From Adenophora triphylla var. japonica (Eukaryota; Streptophyta; Magnoliopsida; Asterales; Campanulaceae): a stretch of DNA of 64,000 bases. The position numbers and the translations under genes were made by a program. This document shows, one piece after another, positions 33,817-46,300 of the stretch. Every line of letters begins with the position of its first letter. The stretch's first letter is position 1. The notes under the pieces were generated by a model. That model saw only the letters and a program-made list of their open reading frames with translations, had not been told where the DNA came from and did no database searches. Where the stretch lies: the NCBI GenBank assembly GCA_022495995.1, contig JAFEMH010000756.1:248001-312000 (forward strand). Reading direction: 5' to 3'.

Positions 33817-34692
33817 CTAATAATATCCATGAAACAAAACTTTATCTGCGAGAGTTCTCGCTCCAGGATGGCCGCCACATACACCCTCGTGAATCTCGAA
33901 CAATACCTTCTGCACCAAACTCGGCTCAACACATCTCAATAATGGTTTCGAGAAGGATTTCCTGTAAAGCACGCCATCTTGCACTGTAAACCGCGGGGAA
34001 GTCACCTTTATCGATCTCGCTCTTTCTTCGTTCTGCGACAACTCTTCCTTTTCTAAAAAATCTCTCATCTCTACCACCCAATCCTTCTCGATCTCGACAA
34101 TCTCCAAAACAAGCGGCCTGTCAATTGCCGGCATCTCAACAAATTCTATTAAAGGCTCATCAGCCGAGCTTTGCCCCTCGGATCCCGCCGATCTGCTTAA
34201 CTCATCAGCTCGCAAATTCTTAGTTCGGTCAATCTGTACCAACTCCCAAAACTCGAACCCCTTCAACACATTCCTCGCCAAATTGCAATATTTCATCAAA
34301 ACAGAGTTCAAAACTCCATACTCGCCCTTTATTTGATTAACAATCAGCTGGGAATCAGAATGAATCATGATCTTAGTTAGCCCAATGTCTCTCGCCATGA
34401 CTCGATCCGCAATCAACGCCTCATATTCAGCCTGATTATTGGAGATATTAAATTTAAACCGCAACGCCTTCTCATATTTAATTTCCTCATCTGGCGAGAT
34501 AACAGTGATTCCCACCCCACCTTTATCTTTGGATGACGAACCGTCAACATGTAAAATCCAGCAGTCAGGCGGCCTCTCCCTTACTTCGATCAAGCCGGGT
34601 GCAACTTTCTTTGCTGCTCTCTTCTTAATCACCTCTTCCATCATCTCGGCCTGAGATCTTGTAAAAGATGTTTCCACGATAAAATTAGCCAA
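33817..34692 (-). pseudogene. Second (archaeal-type) RNase H plus integrase zinc region
   Basis: This frame (291 residues) begins after a TGA nonsense codon. Around residue 50 it has HVDGSSS, then NNQAEYEAL (~90), HSDSQL (~113) and RADELSR (~163): the D-E-D-D residues of an RNase H. It follows the ordinary RNase H domain (34714-35028), and two RNase H domains in tandem are a mark of the Tat lineage. The last ~50 residues (HEGVCGGHPGARTLADKV) are the start of the integrase HHCC zinc domain. Confidence 0.88.
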
Positions 34693-34713
34693 TGCCTGCG
34701 CCTTGATAGCCCG

Positions 34714-35028
34714 TCAGGACTCATATCTCAAGTCAAACTCAGTCAACTCAATCGACCATTTCAGCAACCTTCCTGCGGCATCTGGCTGTTGTAGAATTTT
34801 TCTCAACGGGGCGTTACTCAATACAACAATGGTATGTGCGACAAAGTAAGCTCTCAATTTCTGCGCGGTAACCACCAAAGCGTATGCCAGCTTTTCGGCA
34901 TTAAAGTATCTTGTTTCAATCTCGCTCAATGCCTTCGACACATAATATATTGGCCTCTGAGCTCCCCCTTCCTCTCTTACCAATACTGCGGCTACAGCAT
35001 TATCTGAAGCCGCCAAATAGATAAACAA
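34714..35028 (-). pseudogene. First RNase H domain of the Tat element
   Basis: The frame reads LFIYLAASDNAVAAVLVRE, PIYYVSKALSEIETRYFNAE, KLAYALV and ELTEFDLRYES. This is the RNase H-like domain usual after RT in Ty3/gypsy elements. It has lost the usual first catalytic Asp (YLAAS). This fits Tat elements, where the second RNase H is thought to take over. Stop codons bound it on both sides (TAG near 35030, TGA near 34711). Confidence 0.85.
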
Positions 35029-35031
35029 CTC

Positions 35032-36044
35032 CTACCCTTCAACAGGACTACACAACAGGGGTGGCTTTCCCAAATACACTTTCATCTGCTCGAAAGCGGC
35101 ATCGCATTCGGTATCCCAAACAAAACTCTTCACTCCCTTCAAAACCTTGAAAAACGGCAAACATTTTTCCGCCAACCTTGAAATGAACCTTCCCAAAGCA
35201 ATGATCCTCCCATTCAACCTTTGAATCTCGCGAATCATCTTGGGAGGCGACATATCTAATAACGCCTGAATCTTTTCCGGGTTAGCCTCAATCCCGCGGC
35301 GATTCACCAAGAAACCCAAAAACTTTCCCGCTGTCACACCAAACGTGCATTAATGGGGTTCAACTTCATTGAATTCCTCCTCAGATTTTCAAATGTTTCC
35401 GCGAGATCCAAAACATGGTCATTCTCTCTGGTCTTTATTACCATATCATCAATATACGCTTCCAAATTCCGCCCAATCTGCGACTTGAAAACTTCATTCA
35501 CCATTCGCTGATATGTCGCCCCAGCATTCTTCAGCCCAAACGGCATCATCTTATAACAAAAGTTTCCTTTCGGCGTCCGGAAAGCCGTTTTCGCCTTGTC
35601 CTCCTCTGCCATTTTAATTTGATGGTAGCCAGAGTACGCATCAATGAAACTAAAAACTCGATGGCCGGCAATCGAATCAACTAACTTATCAATTTTAGGG
35701 AGCGGGTAGCAATCCTTGGGGCAGGCGGTATTCAGATCTGTGAATTCGATGCACATCCTCCATTTCTTGTTTGATTTCAAAACCATGACTGGACATGCTA
35801 ACCACACGGGATACTGAATTTTCTCTATAATTCCCACCTTCATAAGCTTGTCAACTTCCTCCTACACTGCCTTTTCTTTCTCCGACGACAAATGCCTAAC
35901 CTTTTGCTTGAATGGCTCAATGTTTGGGTTGGCATTCAAGCAATGCATGGCGACATTCTCGTCAATGCCCCTCATATCCTCTGGTCGCCATGCGAACACA
36001 TCCAAGTTTTTCTTCAAAAACTCAACCAAACGTTCCCGCTCGTC
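35032..36044 (-). pseudogene. Reverse transcriptase of the Tat element
   Basis: The catalytic part (35843-35334) contains WRMCIEFTDLNTACPKD, FSFIDAYSGYHQI, MPFGLKNAGATYQR and the active-site YIDD. The thumb continues in another frame (35337-35032) with FLGFLVNRRGIEANPEKIQA. Upstream sequence (LVEFLKKN, FAWRPEDMRGID) runs back to 36044. A TGA near 36043, a TAG near 35857 and a frameshift near 35336 inactivate it. Confidence 0.9.
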
Positions 36045-37566
36045 TCAGAATAATTGCTTTCCAATCTTAACCTTTTGCTCCGGGAAATAATAGTTGATTT
36101 CTACCTCCTCCAATTCTTCATCTGCCTGAATATCGGGCTCATGTCGCGTCTGCAAAGTTTCAACTTCAATCCTTTTCTGCTTCTTACTAACGGGATCCTT
36201 AGCGGGAATCAGTTTTCGAGGATCAACAAACTCACTTCCCATAGGCCGCCCATTGGGATACTCTACTTCAATCATTTCACAATCCTCCTCAGATTCACTG
36301 TCAATAATTTCTTCAAACACAATCTCCTCTATTCTCGGTTCACCCATCTGAACGAACTGAACAACTCTAGCATAACTCCAACGTGGTGCCACGTTCGATA
36401 TCTCTACCCCCGAATTAACCTCGTTGTCGACATCATGCTTTAAACTCCCACGCTCAGGATCTAGCAAGTTAACTACTTCCCTTTCTCGCCCATTTTTCGA
36501 TATTACCAATCTGGCCTCAGGTACTTCATTAGCTACTTCAATAATCTCGATCTCCACATTATCTGGGATTCGGATTGCTCCTGCGACAATCATTACAGTG
36601 CCATTCTTCATAATCTCAGTCTCCACCCATTCGGCGTCCTCATCCATAATCTCAACTACATTAATCCTCAGATGGCGAGAATCAGATTTTGTTGTCAGCG
36701 AGCTGGTAGATTCCCCCTTGGCCTTCATCATTTCCTTCTTATTTCTCGCCACTGTAATAGCCTCACTTTTCAGGCACCCCACACCCCTGGAAGTCGGATA
36801 CTTCACCCTTTGATGCGGGATGGACAACACCATCTCAAAGCTTAACATGAAAGGAATCCCGACAATTGCATTATAAGGGGAAACTAAGTCAATCACCATG
36901 GACTCTATATTCTCGCTTCTCGCCATTACTCCCTTGCCAATTTCTACTTCCAACATGATTGTTCCCTTTACCTTAACCGAATGATTTATGAACCCCTCCA
37001 GAAATCCTTTATAAGGCACCAAGTTCGCGTCAGTGTAATTCATCCTCTTAAAAGCATCATAATACAAGATTACGACTGGATCCTGAGTCCACCATCACCC
37101 TTTGAACAACGTTATTTCCCAGGCAAATAGTTATGATCACTGGTTGGCTCCCATGATTCTTCGTAGCGGCCAATTCACTCCTAGAAAAGTTGATCACCCT
37201 ATCCTCGCTTGCGACAAACTTAGGGATGTCAAAACTGTGCAACAACATCATAATTTGATTATCGAGTTGGGCCATGCTGGGTAATGGATCTTGAATAACA
37301 TCAACAACATTCCGCTCCCGAGCTCTTTCTTGCCTGTCTCCTTCATCTCGCCGCACATCTCGCTCCAAATATTGCTTGAACTTGCCCTTATTGATCTCTC
37401 CCTGAATTGCCCTTCTCAAATTGTAGCAATCCTCTGTCACATGACCCTTGTCCTTGTGATACTCGCAGTAACTGCTTTGATCTCTGGCCATATAAGTTCC
37501 CTCTTCAATGGCAAAAGGTGCGGGCAAATCCTCCTTCCTTAAGATCTCTGTGATGGTGGTATTCAA
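36045..37566 (-). pseudogene. Zinc knuckle-like and aspartic protease region of the Tat element
   Basis: 37566-37057 contains CEYHKDKGHVTEDC, a variant CCHC-like knuckle (C-x2-H...H-x4-C), and ends at the protease active site VMVDSGSS. The frame is broken there. The next frame (37067-36045) continues YYDAFKRMNY and the flap-side IVGIPFMLSFEMVLSIPHQ. After that come about 200 acidic, poorly conserved residues before RT. The frameshift inside the protease (about 37065) means no active enzyme. Confidence 0.85.
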
Positions 37567-39278
37567 CCTGTCGTACTTGAAAACTCTGCTCTGGCTCTGG
37601 CCACCACCACGATTGGTTCCATTACCCCCAGCTCTATTCCCTCTTCGACCTCCTTGTCCGCCTTTCCTTTGCTTTCATCTTTCACTACATCAATTCTCTC
37701 CTTGACCCTCTTCTTTCCAGCACCTGCTGCTGCAGGGACGACTTCAATTACTGCTTCTTTTCCAGCGCTACAAAAGACTCTTACCCTCTCAGACAACTCG
37801 CCAGTTGTCTTCGGCAACCTCATACAAAATTCCTGCTTGAAATGCCCAGGCAGCAAGCCCGAATTAAATAACATAATAATCTCGCCCTGGCTAACATCAG
37901 CAATCCGATTTGCGACACCCATAAATCTGTCAGTAAAAGCCGATATATCCTCCCCTTCATTCTGCTTCAAGCTACATAATTCGGTTTTTTGCGTGGGCTG
38001 GTCTCCTGACCCACTGAATCTCGCTAGAAACTTAGCCTTAAGATCCTGATATCCGAGTACCGATTTTGCCGGCTGGGCCAAAAACCATTCCAATGCATGA
38101 TCAGCGAGAGTGCTCGCAAACACCTTGCAAATCACGGCTTCATTCTCAGTTAATAGCGACAAAGTAACCTCAAACCCGCCAATGTGAGTGTTCGCCCTTG
38201 AACTTCCCGAATAGCTTGGCAGGTTTGGCATGCGGAATGACGGGTCAGGAGCGGCAATCTGAATACTTTTCACGAATGGAGCTAAATAAGAACCCTTTAT
38301 CTCAGCGATCTTGGTTCCTGCTTCTAATTCCTTGATCTTCCGAGCCATCTCAGCCTTCCACTTATCTTCCTCATCTTTCTTGGCATTCTCCAACTCCGCG
38401 GCCTTAGCTATTTCAGCGGCTTTCAAGGCCTCAGCTACCTTAAGCGCATCTGCAATCTTCTTAGCTTCTGCAGCCCTCTTTATCTTTTCTCTTTCCTTTT
38501 CACGATCCCTCCTTTCTCGCCGAAGGCGATCCTTATCGCGCGGCGACATCTCCTCTTGGCGGGCTCTATCCGACTGCCTTGACCTTTGCGACCTTTCCTC
38601 TCTATAAGTCCCATCATCGGAATACCTCGAACAGCTAGGCACATAATCCCTGTCTGCCGTCGATCCCTCATCACTTTCATATTCGTAATAATAGGATTCA
38701 TCACGCGAGTTTCCTGATTTGTGATAGATCCTCATCCTCCTCCCTTCCTCACGCTTTGGGTGCTTTCTCTTGCCGGCAACTCCCTCACACCTTACTTTGG
38801 TAATATCTCGCCTCCCATGATGTCGCTTTTTATCCTTAGGAGGCGGCATATCTCTATCCCGTCTACCATCTCCCTGCGCCACACTCTGACTAGCATCCCG
38901 GTCCTCTCTTTGACCTCTTCCCGCTGACATCTCAGGCGGGATCTATGTAGGTACATGACCCATCTTTCTCAACCTCTCATTGTTTGCGAGAACCTTCATC
39001 ATCAACTCATTCTCTTTCCTCAACTGGCTGGCTGTCGCTCTTGCCTCTTCCATCCTCGATGGAGCGGGATTATGCTCACCAGCCTTACCTTTATTCTTTT
39101 TAACCCGCTCCCTTTCTCCCCGCCTCCGGGTACTCCTGATTGCCGAATCGGTCTCCGAGGTATGTACCTCGCCTTCCCGCGCAGTCCTCGATCTGGTCCT
39201 GCGGGCATCCTTTTGGTTGGGGGTCTCCAGCACCGGATTCTGGGTATCCTTCGCCTGAGTATCTTTTTCCTGTACCAT
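37563..39278 (-). pseudogene. gag of the Tat element
   Basis: The start is MVQEKDTQAKDTQNPV at 39278. The N-terminal part is charged. A TAG (38942-38940) splits it from the long frame 38930-37563, which has an RRDREKEREKIKRAAEAKKI coiled coil and then the Gag core: PNLPSYSGSSRANTHIGGFE, LADHALEWFLAQP and FLARFSGS. A frameshift near 37690 hides the glycine-rich tail (GGQGGRRGNRAGG). That tail would lead in frame to the zinc-knuckle region. Length and order match Tat-lineage Gag. Confidence 0.88.
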
Positions 39279-39492
39279 TCCGGCTATTTTCTGGGCTTAT
39301 AAACAAAGAAATACCAAATCCAACCCCAACAAACACCAACAGGAGGTTCGGACACAGATTTCTGGGCTAAGAAACACAAAACCCACGAACACAAGGCCCA
39401 CGGACAGAAAACCCTAATACCCCCCAACACCTTCAAACAAAGCACAGAAATCCCACAATCCCCTCTCCAATCAACCAAAGAAAGAATATTCA

Positions 39493-39512
39493 GGTCCCAG
39501 CAACGGAACCAA
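39493..39512 (-). promoter_or_regulatory. Primer-binding site of the complete Tat element
   Basis: The minus strand reads TTGGTTCCGTTGCTGGGACC, one base inside the 5' LTR. The TGG matches the tRNA CCA end. It is similar to the PBS at 8651 but unlike those at 14026 and 63187, so two PBS types occur in this window. Confidence 0.8.
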
Positions 39513-39513
39513 C

Positions 39514-40243
39514 TGATGCTGCCATGAAAAATGGTTGCACAGGATTTGAATCTAGCTGACAGAATGCTCCGGCTGCTTCCCTCTTCGGTTGATCTCCTAC
39601 ACACATGCACACACGTAAACTAGGCCGGGGGTGGCTCCGGCGAAACCCCTCCGGCGTGAGAGTAAGATTAGTTGTTCACAAAGATGATAACAATGAAAAC
39701 CCTATAGAGAGAAAGCTTAGAGAGGAGAGAGAAAGACATACCATGCAAATGAGCCATTTCTCTATTTTATACTCCTAAGCCCCCATGTGCCTTGCACATG
39801 GGGGACACTTGTCAGTCATCTACCAAGGGTCCTCAACCACCTTCAACTTAGTGGGTTTTCACTGTTCACCTTGTCAAATCAAGCTACAGTTAACGGTTTT
39901 ACCGCGATGCGGGATGGCATTTCACCTAAGTCGCAGGCGGCAATCACCAATCGAACGGCCATGTTCATAATGCGACCATCTTTACCTATGTCGGCATCAC
40001 TACTTCCCTCCCTCGGCCTGTGTGTCTGCTCGCTCGCTTTTCCAGGGTATATCCATCTCATCCTACTTACTCCCCTATGTCGCGGTGCGGGGTTGACCTA
40101 TCTCGCACGCCTCTTCTCGCCCTGAGCCCTTGTTACGGCCCACTCAAATATACCAGACCCATTTCTTCAAGCACTGGACCCATTAAGGGACGTTGGGCTC
40201 ACTTGTCCACTTGGACTCAATCCTTTTTTCCAATATCGCATCA
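39514..40243 (-). repeat. 5' LTR of the complete Tat element
   Basis: 730 bp, TGATGC to GCATCA in plus orientation, matching 27357-28082 with scattered differences. The perfect 11-bp-stem hairpin is conserved at 39780-39804. Confidence 0.95.
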
Positions 40244-40361
40244 TTTTCTACTAACGATACCAAACTTTAGGCATCTATTTATAATTTACCTTATTATTTT
40301 TTATGCAATGTTATTTTTTCTTTCACTTTTCCCTAAAAAAAAAAAAAAGATTTATACAATA

Positions 40362-40637
40362 ATTCCTCCGTTCCATTTCAAACCACACTTATTTCTCTTT
40401 TGTTCTGTCTCACTTCAAATCAGACTACCCAAAATGACAAATAATATTCACTATTTCTCACACTCATTTTCTTCCTTAATTTACTTTTATAGTCACAACA
40501 ACAATTAACTTATTATTACTCTCATTTATTTTCTTTCATACTTTAATTTTTATACTCACAATACTTCTCTCATATCTCACATTTACTTAATTATCGTGCC
40601 AAAAAAGCTAGTCCAAATTAAGATGAAACGGAAAAAG
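40362..40637. mobile_element. Stowaway-like MITE
   Basis: ATTCCTCCGTTCCATTTCAA on the left mirrors AATTAAGATGAAACGGAAAA on the right, with TA at 40360-40361 and 40638-40639. The termini are more diverged than in the other MITEs here. Confidence 0.65.
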
Positions 40638-40908
40638 TATTATATAAATATTACAAATATACTTACATTACAATATTACATCATCAAATATAAACAAGAG
40701 TAACTTACACAAATATTTAGGAAATCATTGTACGTAATCAAAGCGAAGACCAAACAAATGTATATTGATTGTGAATCAAATCTTCATTCACACAATTCTC
40801 ATGTTCTGGAAAAATATAATGTCTGCTTAAAAAAACACTAGGCTCTAAATATCAAGCAAAAAAAATTCAACCTGTTTATTTCAGTCAAATACTTAAAATT
40901 TTAATATA

Positions 40909-41179
40909 CTTCATCCGTCCCACCCGAAAAAGCAGAAAAGTAGCCTTGCATGAAAATTAAGAAAAATGTATAGTGGAGTAATTGTTGTTAGTATGAAAAG
41001 TGAGATATGAAAGAAATTAAAAAGTGGGGTAGATGATAGTAAGTAAATAGTTATTGCTATTATGATAAGTAGGTTATATGGATAAATAATTATTAAAAAG
41101 TTTTTATTTTGGGAATGTGTCTTTTTTAAATAGGACATTTAAAATGAAAATTTATGTCTTTCGGATAGGACGGAGGGAG
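40909..41179. mobile_element. Stowaway MITE
   Basis: It starts CTTCATCCGTCCCACCCG and ends CGGATAGGACGGAGGGAG, with TA on each side (40907-40908 and 41180-41181). It is 271 bp and AT-rich inside. Confidence 0.85.
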
Positions 41180-41181
41180 TA

Positions 41182-43240
41182 CGTATGTTCTAATTAGTTT
41201 TTATTTTATTTTTTGATATTACTCAATTAGATTTATGCATTGTCCTTTAGACAAAGGTCAAACTTCTAGGAAGTTAAATAGATTTATCAAACATTGTCTA
41301 GTATTAACATTAATATTTCCATTTTGTTTCATAATAGTAATCCTATTTGAACTCAAACATTAACAACATATTATTAATTTTTATAATAATCTTAACTAGC
41401 TTAACTTATTACTTTGCTATTTTCTCTTCTTTTTTGCCTGACTCTTTGTGAAATCGCAATCCCATCGAAACCGAAAGATATGGATTTTGATTGTGATTTA
41501 TAAGTATCCACCTAACTATCATTAATCACCAATAACATTTATAACTTTTGTGTGGGCATGTGAAAATCTAATGGATCAAGTTATTTGTGGATCTTGTCGG
41601 GAACGATAAGAATTTAAATGGGGATATTTGTAATACCTCATACCACATGATTATGTGTGAGAGTTTATTATGCTCGGGCTCATATCGTTACACTCTCGAT
41701 CTCTCCTCTCTTCCTTTTTGTCCTTGATTGACAATTTCAAAAGTAATCAATTATTTTAATCTAATAATTATAAAAATAGAATTATCTTTTGAAACTATAG
41801 AAATGACAAATATGAAAGGAATGGAAATGAACAAGTGATCAGGTGATCAACCAAGTACTCCAAAAAAACTTACTCCCATCTGTCCCAAAACGAAATAATC
41901 TTTAGAAAAATTATGTCCAAAATGAATAACCATTTCGCAAAAAGTTTTGTCGCTAATTTTTTTCACCATTAATTATATAATTGCAAAACTAAAAGTTTAA
42001 AAACAAGATAACAAAGATTTTCATACATCTTAGTTATTAAGTTTGACAAAAAATCAAACTTCTTAAATTTATCTAAAATGGAAAGTGATTATTTATGTGG
42101 TGACAGAGAGAGTGTGTAATGACATAATGAAAAACATGCAAATCAATAAGCCTGCTCTTATTTTTGTTTATTGTTACTTTCAAATAATTTTTGAGCAATA
42201 AATTAGGTTAACTTAATTATTTTAATAAAAAATTAAAATTATTATTGATAATATTTATAATGGTGTACAATAAAAGAGTTTAAATTTCTTTAATTAAATA
42301 ATTAAATTAACTGAAAATTAATACTCCATATTTATCCATATTAATAACAAAAATAGTGGGAGAGAGTATTATATCTTAAATTGGTAAATGAATCATTTGA
42401 GATGGAGACAGTAACAAAGTTATTAAGAAAATGACTGAAATAACATAAATTCACATAATATGGAATACACATAATCCTCATTATAGCTGTTAATGGGTGA
42501 GTGTATTTCCTAAATCATATTGTAATAAAAGTTTATTAAAGTTTTGTTTTACTCTATGTAATATTGACTTGTCTATTTTTAAACATTTTGTTCCAAAACA
42601 TCTACAGTATTCATTTTTAAGTAATTTTCTAAGATGATTTTAAAAATCTATTTAATTCATGTATTTCCTAAATCATTTTTATAGTCGGATTCAATTTCGA
42701 CTTGGTGTCTAACGGTTCTCTTTGTATTTGTTGTATTATAGGTACAATCATTTTATACAAGCCAGATATCTATACGAAGTGAGATCCCAAAAGTTGTGGC
42801 GTCATCAAGTTTATTTAACTATCTTAATGAGTATCTAAAATTTGTTATTGGTAATATTTATAATGATGTATTAATAACTTTAAAGTTTTAATTCGAATAA
42901 CTAAATCAACCTAATTTATTGCTCAAATACTTTTATATCAAGAATAAAGAAAAATAAAAAAATAATTTTGAAACAAAGGGAATATTTCACACTATATATT
43001 GTTGAAATTTAAATGAATCGTCGAAATTAAAAAACTAGATTAATTATTGTGTAATCTAATTGTTCATGTCTTAAAATTACAATAAACAAAATAAGAGAGT
43101 AACATAATATAGAAACTCGTGTGAACTCCAATTTCTAGTACGTGTGAAGTCCGAAGCGTACCAACCAACTTCACAAAGCACCGTCTTTCCATTATTTTAA
43201 AACCAGTCCCTCATCTTTCACCACTTCCTATATTCACCCC
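41182..43240. other. AT-rich intergenic region upstream of the FORKED1-like gene
   Basis: No gene or RNA is recognised. A possible worn MITE lies at about 41872-42112 (CTCCCATCTGTCCCAAAACG at its left). The 3' portion presumably contains the promoter of the gene starting at 43319. Confidence 0.5.
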
Positions 43241-43256
43241 TTTAATCCTTCCCTTC

Positions 43257-43263
43257 TATAAAA
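43257..43263 (+). promoter_or_regulatory. TATA box of the FORKED1-like gene
   Basis: TATAAAA lies 56 bp before the start codon, preceded by a pyrimidine-rich CCCTTTAATCCTTCCCTTC. Transcription would start near 43290, leaving a short 5' leader. The start context AAAATGG is favourable. Confidence 0.65.
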
Positions 43264-43318
43264 GACTGATCTCCCCTATCATAAATTCTCTAATTCCAGG
43301 ATTAAAAAAACAATTAAA

Positions 43319-46300
43319 ATGGACCCGGTTCAGCATGCTCCAATATTCCGGCCGCCGGAGACACCGAGTGAACCAATGGAGTTTCTATCTCGTTCTTGGA
43401 GTGTCTCTGCTCTAGAACTTTCTAAAGCTCTGGCCCCACCTCAACTTCTCCCCAAGACCTTATGTACTCCCGGCTTTCTCAACATCACCGACGCCACCCC
43501 TGTCGGTGGTGGAACCATACCTGAGGATGTCGCCGGAGAGGTGGAGGAGGAGGAGGCGGCTGCCACTGTCTCCGGGAACCCATTTTCGTTTGCATCATCT
43601 GAGACTTCACAGATTATTATGGAACGTATAATGTCACAATCTGTAAGTATTTTAATTTTTTCTTGTTTCTGTACTTTTGTTCATGAATATTTCATTTATA
43701 TGAATATATACAGCGTAAGTTCATAAATGGACAAATTATTTGCTATCTTACCTGATCCAGTATGATTAATTTGATAGTTCTTGGAATTATGTGGTTAATT
43801 TTATTATCTTTTTAGCTTCCTCTTCATATAAGTCTATAGAATGTTTTGTTTCTATTCAAATGAATTTATTTATTTCTTTTTATTTTATTATTTTAAGGTT
43901 ATGGGGAATGAACTTGTTTTCTTGGGAAATAATTTTAAAGCATTAAATTAAATCCATTTACAAACACACATGGTTCTCTTTCTCCGGGTTTGCTTCAATT
44001 TTCTCTGTCATCAACCCCCACTTATTTTCTCTCTCCTCCATTTTATTATGATTTTTTTTTCTTCTCTTTAATGTCATGCTCCAGCTTCATTGATGTCTAA
44101 TAATTAGATTACTCTTAAATTCAACTAATAATATATATTTTTAGTTTAATGAGTTATTGATAATGGGTAATTGATGGGTTGAACAGCAAGATGTTTCACC
44201 AAGAACATCAGGAAGATTATCACACAGTAGTGGACCTCTCAACGGTGGCCAGAGCTGTGGCGGCTCTCTTACTGACAGCCCTCCAGTTTCCCCTTCCCAT
44301 ATGGATGATCTCAAGGTATTATATTTAATGATTGCCCATTTTTATTCATGATCATGAACAATTAAGAACAAAAAAGTTAATTTATTAATTGTGTGTATTT
44401 ATTTCTTTTTAACTTTTAGTTGCCGCCGGCAACCTGAGATGGGTGCCGGCGAGATGAACCAGCTCAGGGTGGACTTTTCTTGTTTTTTGTTTCTCTGTTT
44501 TTTGTTTGTTTGCTACTTTCTCTCCAACCAAAACAAACTAGGAGTACTTTGTGTTTTACGCCAAAACATAACCCCTGAACATTTGTATCAGACAAGTGCC
44601 TGAGAGATTCTTTCCTTCTTCTCTCACTCTTGTCTTTCTCTCTCTAAAACTGAAATTAAGTCCGTGTCCTTTTTTTTTTTTTTTTTTAAGGACAAAATGG
44701 AAAAGGGACAACTTAGTTGAGTGCAAAATGGGAAATTTGGCACTTGAAACTATTCATTGTACTGTATCAGGGAGGGGTGCCATTTATACTATAGATTTTT
44801 GTTATTTTCATGAAAGAAATCAAATTATATTATGTGAAAATCTTTTTAAGTGTAAATGACCAAACTGACCTTGATGAAATTGGGTAGTCTTTTGATGATA
44901 GTGAGGTTGACTCTAATTAATTTATGACACCTATTGTCTGGTCCAATTTTCTAGTGGTGTCTCATATGTGATTTTAATGGGCACTATTAATGTTATTCAC
45001 GGGGTGGGTCATATGGGTATGGTGTATTCTAAGCATACCTGCACATGTTTTAGAAATTCAGTGTATAGTATAGTTTCAATTAATTGATTTTTGTTGGTTC
45101 CAAGAATTTTAATTGTGTGAAAATGACTCTGAATTTGACTGACATGTGCTTGTTTACGCAGTACCGTGTGAATAATTCGTTGAACACTCTATACAGAGGT
45201 GGTTCCGGAGCCGGAGTGGCGGGATGCACCGCTGCCGGAGGCGGTGGTGGAAAGACGGTTGGGAGGTGGTTGAAGGACAGGAGGAATAAGAAGAAAGAAG
45301 AGACTAGAGCTCATAATGCTCAGTTACATGCTGTTGTTTCAGTTGCTGGTGTAGCTGCTGCAGTGGCGGCAATTGCAGCTGCCACTGCTGCATCGTCGGG
45401 GTCGAGGAAGGATGAGCAGATGGCTAAAACCGACATGGCGGTGGCATCTGCCGCCACACTTGTGGCGGCACAGTGTGTGGAAGCAGCTGAGGCGATGGGG
45501 GCAGAAAGGGATCATCTTGCATCGGTTGTTAGTTCAGCTGTTAATGTCCGGTCTGCTGGTGATATAATGACCTTAACTGCAGCCGCTGCTACAGGTAGTT
45601 AGATTGATACTCTATCTGTTCCATAATAACTTTCACAATTGACTTATCAAACTTTTTAAGAAATAGTTTTTTTTTTTTTTTTAATTTGATCAAAATAAAT
45701 CTTTTGTAGTAATCTTTATCTTATTTTGTGTCTGACGTGTTTTATTGTTAAGCTCTACGTGGTGCTGCAACATTGAAAGCGAGAGGATTGAAGGATGTTT
45801 GGAATATAGCAGCGGTGATTCCTGTTGAGAAAGGGGTTAATGGAAATGGAAGTGGAAGCGGCAGCAATGGCAGTTCTAATGGTAGTTTCAGTGGCGAACT
45901 TATTCCGGAAGAGAATTTCCTTGGGATTTGTAGTCGAGAATTACTTGCTAGAGGTTGTGAGCTTCTTAAACGCACTCGCAAAGGTAAACAATTTTGCCTA
46001 ATTGTTTGCTTACTCTCTATTTTCATTATTGTCCGTTTATATATGGAATAAGTTTGTTTTTTTATACGTCTTTAGCTTATTGTATTTCATTTTTATTACT
46101 GATGCAGGTGATCTTCATTGGAAAATAGTATCCGTGTATATCAACAGCATGGGTCAGGTTGGTTTTCTATCCTGACATTTGATCATCAAGCTATCTTCCA
46201 TAATTGCATCAAATAATTGATTCTTGAGGGAAAAAAGAAATTAAAGGAAAAGATAACTAAATGATCAAAAGTTCTTGGGATCTGATACAACAGCCTATGA

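Larger units (their letters stand above)
27357..40243 (-). mobile_element. Complete Tat-lineage Ty3/gypsy LTR retrotransposon, 12.9 kb
   Basis: Two ~730-bp LTRs (TGATGCTGCC to ATCGCATCA) enclose the element, and TTTTC flanks both ends (27352-27356 and 40244-40248), a 5-bp target duplication. On the minus strand the order is 5' LTR, PBS, gag, CCHC-like knuckle, protease, RT, RNase H, a second RNase H, integrase, tandem repeats, an antisense gene and the 3' LTR. The second RNase H and the antisense frame near the 3' LTR are known features of the Tat/Ogre/Retand group. Several stop codons and at least three frameshifts disable it. A purine-rich AATTGGGGGCTTC adjoins the 3' LTR (28095-28083, minus), the expected polypurine tract. 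Confidence 0.93.

Noticed and set aside
44391..44859. Two open frames inside the FORKED1-like gene
   Set aside because: They lie in intron 2 (44316-45161), overlap poly(T), and do not fit the splice pattern or the protein family.
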